Origin: an uncultured Prevotellaceae bacterium
Lineage (GTDB): Bacteria; Bacteroidota; Bacteroidia; Bacteroidales; Muribaculaceae
NCBI GenBank assembly: GCA_900314215.1
Contig: OMUK01000068.1
Coordinates: forward strand, 1 to 36,367
DNA: 36,367 nucleotides
Direction of reading: 5' to 3'
Position numbers and translations under genes: made by a program. Below the pieces are notes generated by a model. That model had not been told where the DNA came from. It saw only the letters and a program-made list of their open reading frames with translations, and did no database searches. The stretch's first letter is position 1. Every line of letters starts with the position of its first letter. Below, one piece after another: positions 15,431-24,428 of this stretch.

Positions 15431-16891
15431 TCACTTCTTCACGCCGGTCGACTCGTTGTTGCAGTGGTCGACGGCGGTCACCACATAGGTGAACTTGCCG
15501 GGGTCGTCCTCGATATAGGTTGTCTCGTCGCTTATCTGCACGATGGCGTCGGCACGCTTGGTGTCGGGCTTCTCGCCTCGCTTGAAGCGGTATACCACAT
15601 ATTTCACAGCCCGCTGCATCTCGTCGCTGGCATGGGGTGGCTCCCAGGTGAGCATGTTTTTTTTCTTTTTGAGATGGCGCACGTCGGCAGGGGCCTGGTT
15701 GTCAAGCCAGGGGTAGGCGGGCGGCAAGGCCAGGGTCGACTGCTGGTGGGTCATGAGCGAGTCGGCCACGCCCTTGTAGTTGCCGGTGAGGTCGTAGCAG
15801 GGCCACCACACCACGCCGCCCACGTGTGGCAGGCTGCGCATCTTGTCGAGTTTCTCGCCCAGCTGGGTGGGGATGCTGGGGTTGTGGGTGTCGGCATAGT
15901 TCATGGTGTTGCGTATGGCCAAGCCGTAGTACATGTCGCGGCCGTTGGCATTGTCGTTCCACCAGTCCATGAGCACCGAGTCGCTGGCAGCCTTGTGCTC
16001 CATCTGCCAGTAGAGCTGGGGCACCATGTAGTCGACCCAGCCCATGCGGGTCCACTTGGGGCAGTCGGCATAGAGGGCGTCGTAGCACTGCAGGCCGTTG
16101 GTGTTGCTGCCCTTGGGGTCGGTCTTCTTGTTGCGCCATATGCCGAAGGGGCTGATGCCGAAGCGCACCCAGGGCTTGATGCTGGTGATGGTGCGGTGCA
16201 TCGAGGCGATGAGCGAGTCTACGTTGGCCCGGCGCCAGTCGCCCTTGTCCTGGCCGTGGCCGTAGAGGGCATAGCTGGTGGTGTCGGGAAACTCAGTGTC
16301 CTTGATGGGATAGGGGTAGAAGTAGTCGTCCATGTGCAGGCCGTCGATGTCGTAGCGTGTCACGATGTCGGCCACCACGCGGTTGATGAAGGCGCGGCAC
16401 TCGGGATAGGCCGGGTCGAAGTAGTATTGCTTGCCATATTTCAGAAACCACTCGGGATGCTGGCGTATGAGCGCGCTGTCGGCAATCTGCGCCTCCGAGC
16501 CCACACGGTAGGGATTGATCCAGGCGTGCAGCTCCAGGCCGCGCTTGTGGGCCTCGGTCACCATAAATTGCATGGGGTCCCAGTAGGGGTCGGGGGCTTG
16601 GCCAGGCTTGCCGCTCAGCCACAGGCTCCACGGCTCAAGCCGGCTGGGATAGAAGGCGTCGGCCTGCGGGCGGCAGTGGAAGATGATGACGTTGCAGTGG
16701 GTGAGCTGGGCGCTGTCGAGGATGTTGAGCAAGTAGGCCTGATTTTCCTCGGTGGTGTGGTTTTGGTAGTAGCGGTCGCCCACGGTGGGCACCCACACGC
16801 CGCGAAACTCGTGTTTGGGGTTCTGGGCCGCCATGGGCATCGTGGTGGCCCAGGCGGCAATGAGAATGAATAGAAGTGTAGTTAGTTTCAT
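15431..16891 (-). CDS. Secreted GHL10/DUF187-type glycoside hydrolase (YngK/DigH-like)
   Basis: I chose the ATG at 16891, which gives a signal peptide (MKLTTLLFILIAAWATTMPMAAQ); the open frame continues upstream into fmt but lacks a leader. The 486-residue protein begins with EFRGVWVPTV, then VIIFHCRPQADAFYPS, LELHAWINPYRV, DIDGLHMDDYFYPYP, WVRFGISPFGIWR and VDYMVPQLYW, a TIM-barrel GHL10 (PF02638) pattern over about 28-370. The acidic residues in DIDGLHMDDYF are the likely active-site region. A fibronectin type III-like domain fills the last about 85 residues. E. coli DigH of this family acts on denuded peptidoglycan glycan strands, so a cell-wall role is plausible, but dietary or surface glycan is not excluded. 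It is the last gene of the minus-strand run, 46 bases after fmt. Confidence 0.85.
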   Translation of the reverse strand: MKLTTLLFILIAAWATTMPMAAQNPKHEFRGVWVPTVGDRYYQNHTTEENQAYLLNILDSAQLTHCNVIIFHCRPQADAFYPSRLEPWSLWLSGKPGQAPDPYWDPMQFMVTEAHKRGLELHAWINPYRVGSEAQIADSALIRQHPEWFLKYGKQYYFDPAYPECRAFINRVVADIVTRYDIDGLHMDDYFYPYPIKDTEFPDTTSYALYGHGQDKGDWRRANVDSLIASMHRTITSIKPWVRFGISPFGIWRNKKTDPKGSNTNGLQCYDALYADCPKWTRMGWVDYMVPQLYWQMEHKAASDSVLMDWWNDNANGRDMYYGLAIRNTMNYADTHNPSIPTQLGEKLDKMRSLPHVGGVVWWPCYDLTGNYKGVADSLMTHQQSTLALPPAYPWLDNQAPADVRHLKKKKNMLTWEPPHASDEMQRAVKYVVYRFKRGEKPDTKRADAIVQISDETTYIEDDPGKFTYVVTAVDHCNNESTGVKK

Positions 16892-16937
16892 CGTTACGTA
16901 TTGAAGTTGATAGTTTGTTGTTAATAAAATAGTCTGG

Positions 16938-17906
16938 TCAATTGCAGTGTGCACCTTCAATCCTGAAGCCGCGCAGAAAAGCGTCGGTGGGCATGCTTTT
17001 CTTGCCAGCCACTTGCAGCTGCTTGATCTCGAGGCGGCCGTCGCCACACGCCACCCACATGCGGCGCCCGTCGCTGGTGATGGTGCCGGGTCGCTCGCTC
17101 TCGGGCTTAGGCTCGGGCTCGCCGGTGGCATATACCTTGGTCGAGTGCTCCTTACCGGTGGCGTCGACAATCGTGGTCCAGGCGGCAGGGTAGGGCGAGA
17201 GGCCGCGCACGTGGTTGTAGAGTGCCTCGGCCGGCCGCGACCAGTCGATGTGGCAGGTGTCTTTGAAGATCTTGGGGGCCGGCGTGGGCTGCTCGCCGGC
17301 GGTGAGCATCTGGGCTTGCGGCGTGGTCTTAACCGTGCCGTTGAGTATCGACTCCACGGTGTCGATGACCATGCTGGCGCCCAGCAGCATGAGGCGGTCG
17401 TGCACGTCGCCCACGTTGTCGTGGCGGCCAATGGCCACCTTGCGTTGCTCGATGATGTCGCCGGTGTCGATCTCGTGCTTGAGGAAGAAGGTGGTGACGC
17501 CCGTCTCGGTGTCGCCGTTCATCACCGCCCAATTGATGGGAGCCGCGCCGCGGTATTTAGGCAGCAGCGAGGCGTGCAGGTTGAAGGTGCCCAGGCGGGG
17601 CATGGCCCACACCACCTCAGGCAGCATGCGGAAGGCTATGACAATCTGCAAGTCGGCATGCAGGTTGCGCAGCTCCTCGACGAATTCCTCGTCCTTCAGC
17701 TTCACGGGTTGCATGAGATGCAGACCCTGTTGCAGGGCGTAGCGCTTCACGTCGCTCTGATACATGTGGTGGCCGCGGCCAGCGGGCTTGTCGGGCATGG
17801 TGACCACGCCCACAATGTTGTAGCCGCCCTCTACGAGCCGCCGCAGGCTCTCGACGGCAAACTCAGGCGTGCCAAAAAATACGATTCTTAAATCCTTTTT
17901 CTCCAT
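16938..17906 (-). CDS. fmt: Methionyl-tRNA formyltransferase
   Basis: This 322-residue enzyme transfers formyl from 10-formyltetrahydrofolate to initiator Met-tRNA. The N-terminal Rossmann-like domain starts with RIVFFGTPEFAVESL. The formyl-transfer loop NLHASLLPKYRGAAPINWA contains the conserved SLLPxxRG and catalytic His, and is followed by GVTTFFLKHEIDTGDII. The C-terminal tRNA-binding domain follows a linker and includes HIDWSRPAEALYNHVRGLSPYPAAWT. Length is typical (about 310-325). It begins 6 bases after the SGNH-like gene on the same strand. From memory, in Bacteroidales fmt often lies near a ClC channel and a Sua5 gene, as here, but with three extra envelope genes in between. No anomalies seen. 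Confidence 0.96.
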   Translation of the reverse strand: MEKKDLRIVFFGTPEFAVESLRRLVEGGYNIVGVVTMPDKPAGRGHHMYQSDVKRYALQQGLHLMQPVKLKDEEFVEELRNLHADLQIVIAFRMLPEVVWAMPRLGTFNLHASLLPKYRGAAPINWAVMNGDTETGVTTFFLKHEIDTGDIIEQRKVAIGRHDNVGDVHDRLMLLGASMVIDTVESILNGTVKTTPQAQMLTAGEQPTPAPKIFKDTCHIDWSRPAEALYNHVRGLSPYPAAWTTIVDATGKEHSTKVYATGEPEPKPESERPGTITSDGRRMWVACGDGRLEIKQLQVAGKKSMPTDAFLRGFRIEGAHCN

Positions 17907-17912
17907 GTTCTC

Positions 17913-18854
17913 TTATTTCTTTGTTTTCTTGTTGTCGATAAATAATTGTGGCCGCGCTTGCTTGGCCAGGTGTATCATCTGGCTGGTAAACACACGCGCG
18001 CCGCGGTCGTTGAGGTGGCCGGCGTCGTCCCAATAGATGGGCTTGCCCACGAGGGCGCTGTCTTGTGCCAGGTAGATAAACTGCACATGGTAGCGGGCAA
18101 AGAGGTCGACGACAGGCTGGTGCACCGCTCTCATGTCGGGCTGGGGCTCATAGTAGGGCGAGGTGGCCACAATGAGCCTTGAGCCGCACTCGGCAGCCAG
18201 TTTCTTGAGGTAGCCCAGTTTCTTCCCGCTCAATGCGCGCGTATAGGTGGCGTAGCTCTCGTGGTGCCGCTTGATGACGTGGAATTGCGGCACATAGCCA
18301 TGGTCGGCCAGCGCGTTGTTGTAGGGGCTGTTGTGGCGGTTGCTGGCCAGCACGATGTCGGCAAGGAGCGAGTTGTAGGGGTAGATGGCCGAGAGCATGT
18401 GCACGCGTTCCATGGGGTCGATGTCGCACAGCAGGCTGTCGCGGCACTTGAGCTGCCACAGCGGCCGCACCTTGTTGATCGAGGGGTTGGGCGCATCATA
18501 GCGCATGGCATCGTAGCCGTAGTGAAACTCATAGATGATCACGTGTGGCTTGTAGCGCTGCAGCACCGTGCGCAAGAGGGCGTAGTCGAGATAGATATTG
18601 CCTGCCTCGATGCCGCAGTTGTAGCACGAGAGCCCAGTGGAGTCGGTGATGATGCTGGGCACGTAGTGGTGCAGTGCCCGCGACGAGCCAATGATGATCA
18701 CACTGGTCCGGGCGCTGTCGGCGATATAGTTGAGCTTGCCTATCTCGTCGTATCGCACATGGCTATAGGCATGGCGCAGGGCGCGGCCCACCAGCTGGTC
18801 GGCTGCCGCGATGACCAGGAGCACAATGACTGAGATGACAATAAATCGTTTCAT
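17913..18854 (-). CDS. Membrane-anchored SGNH-hydrolase-like protein, partner of the MBOAT gene
   Basis: This 313-residue protein has an N-terminal hydrophobic segment (FIVISVIVLLVIAAADQLVG), a signal anchor, followed by a periplasmic SGNH-like domain. Block I is IIGSSRALHHY with Ser57/Ser58 as the candidate nucleophile, and block V is DDAGHLNDRG near 276-285 with the D/H pair. Such proteins often accompany MBOAT O-acyltransferases (as in alginate and D-alanyl-teichoic acid systems) and move or place the acyl group on a cell-surface glycan. The next gene upstream, 5 bases away, is an MBOAT, which supports that reading. It ends in a Lys-rich tail (NKKTKK). The glycan acylated is unknown. Family call is from motifs and context. 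Confidence 0.75.
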   Translation of the reverse strand: MKRFIVISVIVLLVIAAADQLVGRALRHAYSHVRYDEIGKLNYIADSARTSVIIIGSSRALHHYVPSIITDSTGLSCYNCGIEAGNIYLDYALLRTVLQRYKPHVIIYEFHYGYDAMRYDAPNPSINKVRPLWQLKCRDSLLCDIDPMERVHMLSAIYPYNSLLADIVLASNRHNSPYNNALADHGYVPQFHVIKRHHESYATYTRALSGKKLGYLKKLAAECGSRLIVATSPYYEPQPDMRAVHQPVVDLFARYHVQFIYLAQDSALVGKPIYWDDAGHLNDRGARVFTSQMIHLAKQARPQLFIDNKKTKK

Positions 18855-18859
18855 GACCG

Positions 18860-20254
18860 TTAAAACCTAATGTATATAAATTGCCCGCCGTCGAAGACGC
18901 CGATGAGCAGGATGAGCATCACAATCACGATGTAGCCCGCCAGCGAGGCCGGCCGGCTCACCTTCACCACCTTCCACTCGGCCTGCACGTCGCGCAGCAT
19001 CACGACGACGAAGGTGAAAGCCATATACCACAGCACGCTCTCGGCGTGTATCGAGACGGGCGCTTTCAGGCAGAATGCGCCAAAGGCGGCAGTGAACTCC
19101 TGGGTGAAAATTTCCACATAGTTGGGCTGGAAAAACGTCAATCCCAGCGCAAGCAGCATGAATGTGGCAATCGACACCACCACGCGGGTGGGCACATTGC
19201 GCTTCCACCGCTTGATGGGCAGCAAGTGGCTCACCACCACAAGCACGCCGTTGTAGAGGCCCCACGACAAGTAGGCGATATTGCCGCCATGCCAGCAGCC
19301 GGTGGCCAGAAACGTGATCATGATGTTGAGGCTGGTGCGGGCCTTGGAGCAATGGCTGCCGCCCAGCGGGATGTAGACGTGGTCGCGCATCCACCCCGAG
19401 AGCGCCATGTGCCACCGGTGCCAGTACTCGCCCGCGCCCATGGCAAAAAACGGCTGCCTGAAGTTGTCCTTGAGGTCAACGCCCAGCAGCCGCCCGCAGC
19501 CTTGGGCAATATAGGAGTAGCCTGCAAAGTCGCAGTACATCTGGAAGAGATAGCACACTTGCGCAAAGAGCAGCGAGAAGCCGTTGTACTGGCCGGCATG
19601 AGCCAGCACGCTCACGGTGTAGACGCTGAAGCGGTCGGCCACGGCCACCTTGAGAAACATGCCCCACACCACGAGCCGGGCGCCCGAACCAGCCAGCGAG
19701 GGGTTGAAGCCGAAGCGGCGCTCCCTGATTTGCGGCATCAGGTCGAATGAGCGGTTGATGGGGCCCGAGAGCACCGTGGGAAAGAAACTCAGATAGAGGG
19801 CGTGGTTGAGCAGCGACTGCTCGCGCGGCACCTTGCCGCTGCGCACGTCCACGACGTAGCCTATGGCCTGCAGGGTGTAGATCGAGAGGCCGGCGGGTAT
19901 CACCCAGTTGAGCCCGTGGAAGTCGATGCCCAGCCCCAGGGCATGCAACGCCGCCAGCGCGACGGCATTGATGGGGTCGAGAAACTTGAAAAACGCCAGT
20001 GGGCCAAGCAGCAGCACGATGCATGCCACCAGGCTTGCCTTGCGCCTTAGCCCTTGCGCCTCGACCTTGCGGGCGCCCAGGTAGCTCACGCCCGTCACCC
20101 ACAGCAGGAAGACGGTGCACACGGGCCGCCACATGGTGTAGAAGGCCAGGCTCACTACAAGCAAAAACATATTGCGCCACCTGCGCGGCAACAGCCATGT
20201 CACGAGGCACACGCAGGGGAAAAACAATATGAATTTGAGTGTATTAAAAGCCAC
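18860..20254 (-). CDS. MBOAT-family membrane O-acyltransferase
   Basis: This 464-residue integral membrane protein has many hydrophobic helices and clear MBOAT signatures: FFPTVLSGPINR near 155-170, QMYCDFAGYSYIAQGCGRLLG near 240-260, a WHRWHMALSGWMRDHVYIP stretch near 285, and GCWHGGNIAYLSWGLYNG with the presumed catalytic His322. It moves acyl groups, often acetyl, across or at the membrane to an extracellular acceptor; related enzymes are AlgI and DltB. The SGNH-like gene 5 bases downstream is the likely partner. The gap to the upstream ClC gene is 73 bases, wider than others in the run but without an obvious terminator. The acceptor could be the surface polysaccharide started by the nearby sugar-phosphate transferase; this is inference. 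Confidence 0.92.
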   Translation of the reverse strand: MAFNTLKFILFFPCVCLVTWLLPRRWRNMFLLVVSLAFYTMWRPVCTVFLLWVTGVSYLGARKVEAQGLRRKASLVACIVLLLGPLAFFKFLDPINAVALAALHALGLGIDFHGLNWVIPAGLSIYTLQAIGYVVDVRSGKVPREQSLLNHALYLSFFPTVLSGPINRSFDLMPQIRERRFGFNPSLAGSGARLVVWGMFLKVAVADRFSVYTVSVLAHAGQYNGFSLLFAQVCYLFQMYCDFAGYSYIAQGCGRLLGVDLKDNFRQPFFAMGAGEYWHRWHMALSGWMRDHVYIPLGGSHCSKARTSLNIMITFLATGCWHGGNIAYLSWGLYNGVLVVVSHLLPIKRWKRNVPTRVVVSIATFMLLALGLTFFQPNYVEIFTQEFTAAFGAFCLKAPVSIHAESVLWYMAFTFVVVMLRDVQAEWKVVKVSRPASLAGYIVIVMLILLIGVFDGGQFIYIRF

Positions 20255-20327
20255 GTCGATAGTCTAATTCTATTTTTTTCGGTTGAAAATGCCACATGAT
20301 ATAGGCTCGCTGCCATCGCAGCGGGGG

Positions 20328-22142
20328 CTAATCGTAGCTGTAGTGCTTGAGCACCTGCCTGTAGGAGTTGAAAATCTTGGACTTGGATACAAAGCCCACA
20401 TATTTTCCCTTGTCGACCACCGGCAAGTTCCAAGCATTGGTCTTGTCAAACACCTTCATCACCTGCTCCATGGGCGTGCCCAGCTCCACCTTGGCAGGCG
20501 GCATCGACATGAAGCGCTCCACCTTCATGCGGCGATACAGGTCGGGGCGGAACATGATGTTGCGTATGTCGTCGAGCAGCACGATGCCCAGCAGGTTGTT
20601 GTCGGCATCGGTTACCGGGAAGAGGTTGCGCTTGCTCTTGGAGATGACGTCGACCATCTCCTTGAGGCTCATCTCGGGGTGCACCGGGATAAAGTCGGTC
20701 TCGATCACACTGTCCATCTTGAGCAGGGTGAGCACCGTCTGGTCCTTCTGGTGGGTGAGCAGCTCGCCGCGGCGTGCAAGACGCTTGGTGTAGATGCTAT
20801 AGGGGTTGAAGATGCGGCATGTGCCATAGGAGATGGCCGACACGATGAGCAGTGGCAAAAACAGGGAGTAGCCGCCCGTCATCTCGGCGGTGAGGAAGAT
20901 GGCCATGAGCGGCGCGTGCATCACGCCGGCCATCACGCCAGCCATGCCCAGCAGGGCAAAGTTCTTGGTCGACAGCGGCACGCTGGCATCGACCATGCCC
21001 ACGGCGTTGAGCATGTAGGCAAAAAAGAAGCCGGCCATGCAACCCACATATAGCGACGGGGCAAAGGTGCCGCCCACGCCACCGCCGCCATTGGTGGCAC
21101 TGGTGGCAAACGACTTGAGCAGGCACAAGCCCGCCACAAAGAGCAGGGTGGAGAACACATTGTTGCGGAAGCCGTAGAAGAGGCTGTTGTTAAAGATGGC
21201 CGACACGTCGCCGTTGAGCAGGTTGTTGATGGCTCCGTAACCCTCGCCGAAGAGCGGCGGAAACAGGAAGATGAGCACACTCAGCATGATGCTGCCCAGC
21301 AGGAAGCGCTGCCTGTGGCTCTTGATGCGGGCAAAGGTGTCTTCCATCATGCCTATCGTCCTGGTGAAATAGAGCGATACAAAGCCGCAAAACACACCCA
21401 GCACAATCACATAGGGGATGCGCGAGGCATAGAACGGCTCGCTCTGCGTGAAGAAGAACTCCACATTGTAGCCGGTGAACACATAGCTCACCGTGGCGCC
21501 GGCCACCGAGGCCAGCATGAGCGGCGTCACACTGCCCGCCGTGAGGTCGAGCATGAGCACCTCGACGGTGAAGAGCACGCCCGCTATGGGGGCCTTGAAG
21601 ATGCCGGCGATGCCCGCTCCGGCTCCACAGCCCACGAGCATCATGAGCAACTGGGGCGAGAGGCGGAACGCCTGACCCAGGTTGCTGCCTATGGCAGCGC
21701 CGGTAAACACGATGGGACCCTCGGCACCCACCGATCCGCCGCAGCCTATCGTGAGCGACGAGGCCACCAGCGAGGCATACATGTTGTGGGGCTTCAATCG
21801 GCTCTTCTTCTGGGCTATGGCATAGAGCACGCGCGTCACACCGTGCGAGATGTTGTCGCGCACCACATAGCGCACGTATACACCGGCCAGAAAGATGCCC
21901 ACAATAGGAAATATCAAGTAGTAGTAGTTGGCCTGAGTGGTCACGCCCACGCTGTTGACCACATTAGAAATGGTGGCAATCAAGAACTTGAGCAGCACGG
22001 CTGCCAGTCCCGAGGCGATGCCGATGACGATGGCGAGAATCACCACAAAGGTCTTCTCGGGGATGTGCTTCTCGCGCCAGGTGATGAGGCGCAGATACCA
22101 TCTGTTCTGCTTGGCTTCTATTGTTGCGTTAGTCTCACTCAT
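20328..22142 (-). CDS. ClC-family chloride channel or H+/Cl- exchanger with CBS pair
   Basis: I use the ATG at 22142 (604 residues, MSETNATIEAKQNR); a GTG at 22160 would add six residues. The membrane domain (about 25-440) contains the ClC signatures GCGGSVGAEGPIVFTGAAIGS, where the Glu is the gating glutamate of the GxEGP motif; GAGAGIAGIFKAPIAGVLF; and GGGGVGGTFAPSLYVG, the GxFxP motif. Two CBS domains follow in the last about 125 residues (IPVHPEMSLKEMVDVISKSK, then VELGTPMEQVMKVFDK), probably a nucleotide-binding regulatory module. With the gating glutamate kept, exchange or gated anion movement is possible; the mode cannot be decided here. It is 21 bases after the sugar transferase gene. 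No breaks seen. Confidence 0.93.
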   Translation of the reverse strand: MSETNATIEAKQNRWYLRLITWREKHIPEKTFVVILAIVIGIASGLAAVLLKFLIATISNVVNSVGVTTQANYYYLIFPIVGIFLAGVYVRYVVRDNISHGVTRVLYAIAQKKSRLKPHNMYASLVASSLTIGCGGSVGAEGPIVFTGAAIGSNLGQAFRLSPQLLMMLVGCGAGAGIAGIFKAPIAGVLFTVEVLMLDLTAGSVTPLMLASVAGATVSYVFTGYNVEFFFTQSEPFYASRIPYVIVLGVFCGFVSLYFTRTIGMMEDTFARIKSHRQRFLLGSIMLSVLIFLFPPLFGEGYGAINNLLNGDVSAIFNNSLFYGFRNNVFSTLLFVAGLCLLKSFATSATNGGGGVGGTFAPSLYVGCMAGFFFAYMLNAVGMVDASVPLSTKNFALLGMAGVMAGVMHAPLMAIFLTAEMTGGYSLFLPLLIVSAISYGTCRIFNPYSIYTKRLARRGELLTHQKDQTVLTLLKMDSVIETDFIPVHPEMSLKEMVDVISKSKRNLFPVTDADNNLLGIVLLDDIRNIMFRPDLYRRMKVERFMSMPPAKVELGTPMEQVMKVFDKTNAWNLPVVDKGKYVGFVSKSKIFNSYRQVLKHYSYD

Positions 22143-22163
22143 GCTCTTTAGCTTTTTCACATG

Positions 22164-23582
22164 TTAAACACCTCGGCCCGTGAACACGATCTTGATGGTA
22201 TACACGATAATCTTCAAGTCGTTGAGCAGCGACATGTTCTCAAGATAGAGCAAGTCGAAGCGCAGGCGCTCGAGCATCTCGTCGACCGTCCTGGCATAGC
22301 CATATTTCACCATGCCCATCGAGGTGATGCCGGGCCTGATTTGGTGCACGAGCGAGTAGGCTGGCTCGCGCTCGAGTATCTTCTGGGCATAATAGCGGCG
22401 CTCGGGGCGCGGTCCCACGAGCGACATGTCGCCCCGCAGCACATTGAAGAATTGCGGCAGCTCGTCGATGCGGTATTTGCGCAGGTAGTGGCCCACACGG
22501 GTGATGCGCGGGTCGTTGTCGCTCGAGAGCTGGGGCTTGCCTTCCTGCTCGGCGTTCTGTATCATCGTGCGAAACTTGATGATCTTGAATGGCTTGTTGT
22601 GGCGTCCCAGGCGCTCCTGGAAGTAGAACACAGGCCCCCTCGAGTCGCTCTTGATAATGATGCCCACGATGATGTAGACCGGGATGAGCACCACCAGGGC
22701 GATGCACGATATCACCACGTCGCAGAATCGCTTCATGTTTTGCCCGCCGGCGCTCATGTTGCTGCCCGAGATGTCGATGAGCGGGTCGCCGTAGAGGTCG
22801 CTCAGCCGGGCGCGCGAGAGCAGGATGTTGTATTTGTCGGGCGTGATCTTGATGGGCAAGTTGAGGGCAAAGAGGCGGTTGATGGCCGCAAGCAGGGTGG
22901 CCGAGTCTTGCTTGGTGGGCACCACGATGAGCTCTTGCACGCCCTGGTCGGCGCACACGGCGGCCACCTCGTCGAGTTTGTAGCGAGGTTTCTCGATGTC
23001 CTTCACGCCGTTTTCGCCAGGCATGTGCACATAGCCCACGATGTCGTAGCCCAGCGAGGCGCGCATGCGTTCGAGCTTGTTGACAAAGGCATAGGCCGCG
23101 GCGCCGTCGCCCACAATCAGGGTCTTGAAGCTCCACTGGCGGCTCTTGATCTTGTGCGAGGTGTAGCCTGTGATGATCGCCCTCACGATATAGGTGAGGA
23201 AGAAGAGCAGGGCAAGCAGCACGAGCACGCTCTCGTTGTTATACATGCGGTTGTCGGTCATCATGTCGTTCATGAGCGCTATCAAGAAGGTGATGAGGGC
23301 ATTGATGCACGACGACGAGAAGGTGGTGGTGACCTCGCTCAGGCGCGACTTGCGAAACACCTCGTTGTAGTAGCCCGAGAGGTAGTACACACCCATCATG
23401 ATGAGCGGGAACACCGCCTGCTCGAGCAGCACGGTGTCGCTGGTGAGGAAGGCCTTGAGCGACTGGTAGCCGCGCACGCCGCCCATGGCGAAGCGGGCGC
23501 AGTTGTAGCTCACCCACGCCAAGTTGGCCGTGAGGTAGTCGCCTATCACATATTTCAGCCGCTGTAGTCCCTCGCTTATCAT
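22164..23582 (-). CDS. Polyprenyl-phosphate sugar-1-phosphate transferase (WcaJ/CpsE-like)
   Basis: This 472-residue membrane enzyme has the standard layout of exopolysaccharide-initiating transferases: N-terminal hydrophobic helices with a CoA-binding-like domain (about 130-260, LIVGDGAAAYAFVNKL), then the bacterial sugar transferase domain in the last about 190 residues. Signatures are a hydrophobic helix (VVISCIALVVLIPVYIIVG), GPVFYFQERLGRHNKPFKIIKF, KYRIDELPQFFNVL and MSLVGPRPERR. It attaches sugar-1-phosphate to undecaprenyl phosphate, the first step in making a capsule or exopolysaccharide repeat unit. No other glycosyltransferases are in the window, so it is a lone initiator. It starts 10 bases after Sua5. 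The MBOAT and SGNH genes two genes downstream could acylate the product. Confidence 0.92.
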   Translation of the reverse strand: MISEGLQRLKYVIGDYLTANLAWVSYNCARFAMGGVRGYQSLKAFLTSDTVLLEQAVFPLIMMGVYYLSGYYNEVFRKSRLSEVTTTFSSSCINALITFLIALMNDMMTDNRMYNNESVLVLLALLFFLTYIVRAIITGYTSHKIKSRQWSFKTLIVGDGAAAYAFVNKLERMRASLGYDIVGYVHMPGENGVKDIEKPRYKLDEVAAVCADQGVQELIVVPTKQDSATLLAAINRLFALNLPIKITPDKYNILLSRARLSDLYGDPLIDISGSNMSAGGQNMKRFCDVVISCIALVVLIPVYIIVGIIIKSDSRGPVFYFQERLGRHNKPFKIIKFRTMIQNAEQEGKPQLSSDNDPRITRVGHYLRKYRIDELPQFFNVLRGDMSLVGPRPERRYYAQKILEREPAYSLVHQIRPGITSMGMVKYGYARTVDEMLERLRFDLLYLENMSLLNDLKIIVYTIKIVFTGRGV

Positions 23583-23592
23583 GAGTGTCCTG

Positions 23593-24153
23593 TTATCTCA
23601 ATATCTTGAAAGTGCCGTCGTTGCTCAGCATGATAATGTTGGAAGCCTCGTGTGGGGCAGTGTCGTCCTGGCGGTATTTCACCACATAGTCTACTCCCTG
23701 CTTGATCACGGGGTTGACTTGGGCAAAGGTGGGTGCCGAGGGCTCGCCGCTCAGGTTGGCCGAGGTCGATACGATGGGCTTGCCGAAGCGGGCGCACAGC
23801 ACTTGCGAGAATTTCTCGTGCGAAATCCTGATGCCCACGCTGTCGTTGTCGCCCAGCAGGTTGGGGGCCAGGTTGTAGGCTCCCTCATAGATGATGGTGA
23901 GCGGCTTCACGGCCACGTCGATGAGCTCGCGAGCCATCTCGGGCACGTCGACCACATAGTGGTCGAGATGCTCGGGGCTGTCGAGCAGCACGATGAGCGC
24001 CTTGTTGTCGGCACGCCGCTTCAATTGGTACACTTTTTTCACGGCTTCGGGGTTGGTGGCGTCGCAACCTATTCCCCATATTGTGTCGGTGGGGTAGAGG
24101 ATGAGCCCGCCACGATTAAGCACCTCGATACACGATTTTATATCTTCTTCCAT
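23593..24153 (-). CDS. L-threonylcarbamoyladenylate synthase (Sua5/YrdC/TsaC family)
   Basis: This 186-residue cytoplasmic enzyme makes threonylcarbamoyl-AMP from threonine, bicarbonate and ATP for the t6A modification of ANN-decoding tRNAs. Visible signatures are LYPTDTIWGIGCDATN near 19-34, KVYQLKRRADNKAL near 40-53 (the KRxxxK substrate-binding region), and PIVSTSANLSG near 124-135. It is the short YrdC/TsaC form without the extra Sua5 C-terminal domain. It is the first gene of the seven-gene minus-strand run and has a well-formed -7 box at 24200-24207. Nothing unusual seen. Confidence 0.93.
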   Translation of the reverse strand: MEEDIKSCIEVLNRGGLILYPTDTIWGIGCDATNPEAVKKVYQLKRRADNKALIVLLDSPEHLDHYVVDVPEMARELIDVAVKPLTIIYEGAYNLAPNLLGDNDSVGIRISHEKFSQVLCARFGKPIVSTSANLSGEPSAPTFAQVNPVIKQGVDYVVKYRQDDTAPHEASNIIMLSNDGTFKILR

Positions 24154-24199
24154 TCAGTTTATTCTTGCTTTCTGCACTTGTATTTAGCAATACAATTAA

Positions 24200-24207
24200 C
24201 AAAGGTA
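24200..24207 (-). promoter_or_regulatory. -7 box of the Sua5-led gene run
   Basis: Minus-strand TACCTTTG, a perfect TAnnTTTG, 46 bases before the ATG at 24153. A run of A (T on the minus strand) stands 19 bases upstream at the -33 place. Confidence 0.6.
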
Positions 24208-24326
24208 ATCGAAAACTGAATATAAAAAAAGTAAATTTTGCTTTTTCCTACTTTAATTAACAGTAAAAATGTTAAATTAATAAATCACCCGCCGCCACGT
24301 GTGGCGCTCACTCCAGAATATTGTGC

Positions 24327-24334
24327 TACCTTTG
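24327..24334 (+). promoter_or_regulatory. -7 box of the FMN-binding protein gene
   Basis: TACCTTTG followed by CAC, the typical Bacteroidota start region. The leader would be about 85-90 bases and includes a 9-base hairpin (24345-24353 with 24362-24370, one G-T pair). No clear -33 box is present. Confidence 0.55.
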
Positions 24335-24428
24335 CACTGCCGCTGGCGAGCGATGGCATCGTCGCTTGCCGGCGGGCATGAAAAGTCGACACATAAAGTC
24401 AGATGGTTAATATATAAAAAAATAAGAA

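Noticed and set aside
15425-16873. Long plus-strand open frame opposite the GHL10 gene (482 codons)
   Set aside because: It is antisense to a clear signal-peptide protein with family motifs. Its translation is rich in Val, Gly, His and Ala without domains, typical of shadows in GC-rich DNA.
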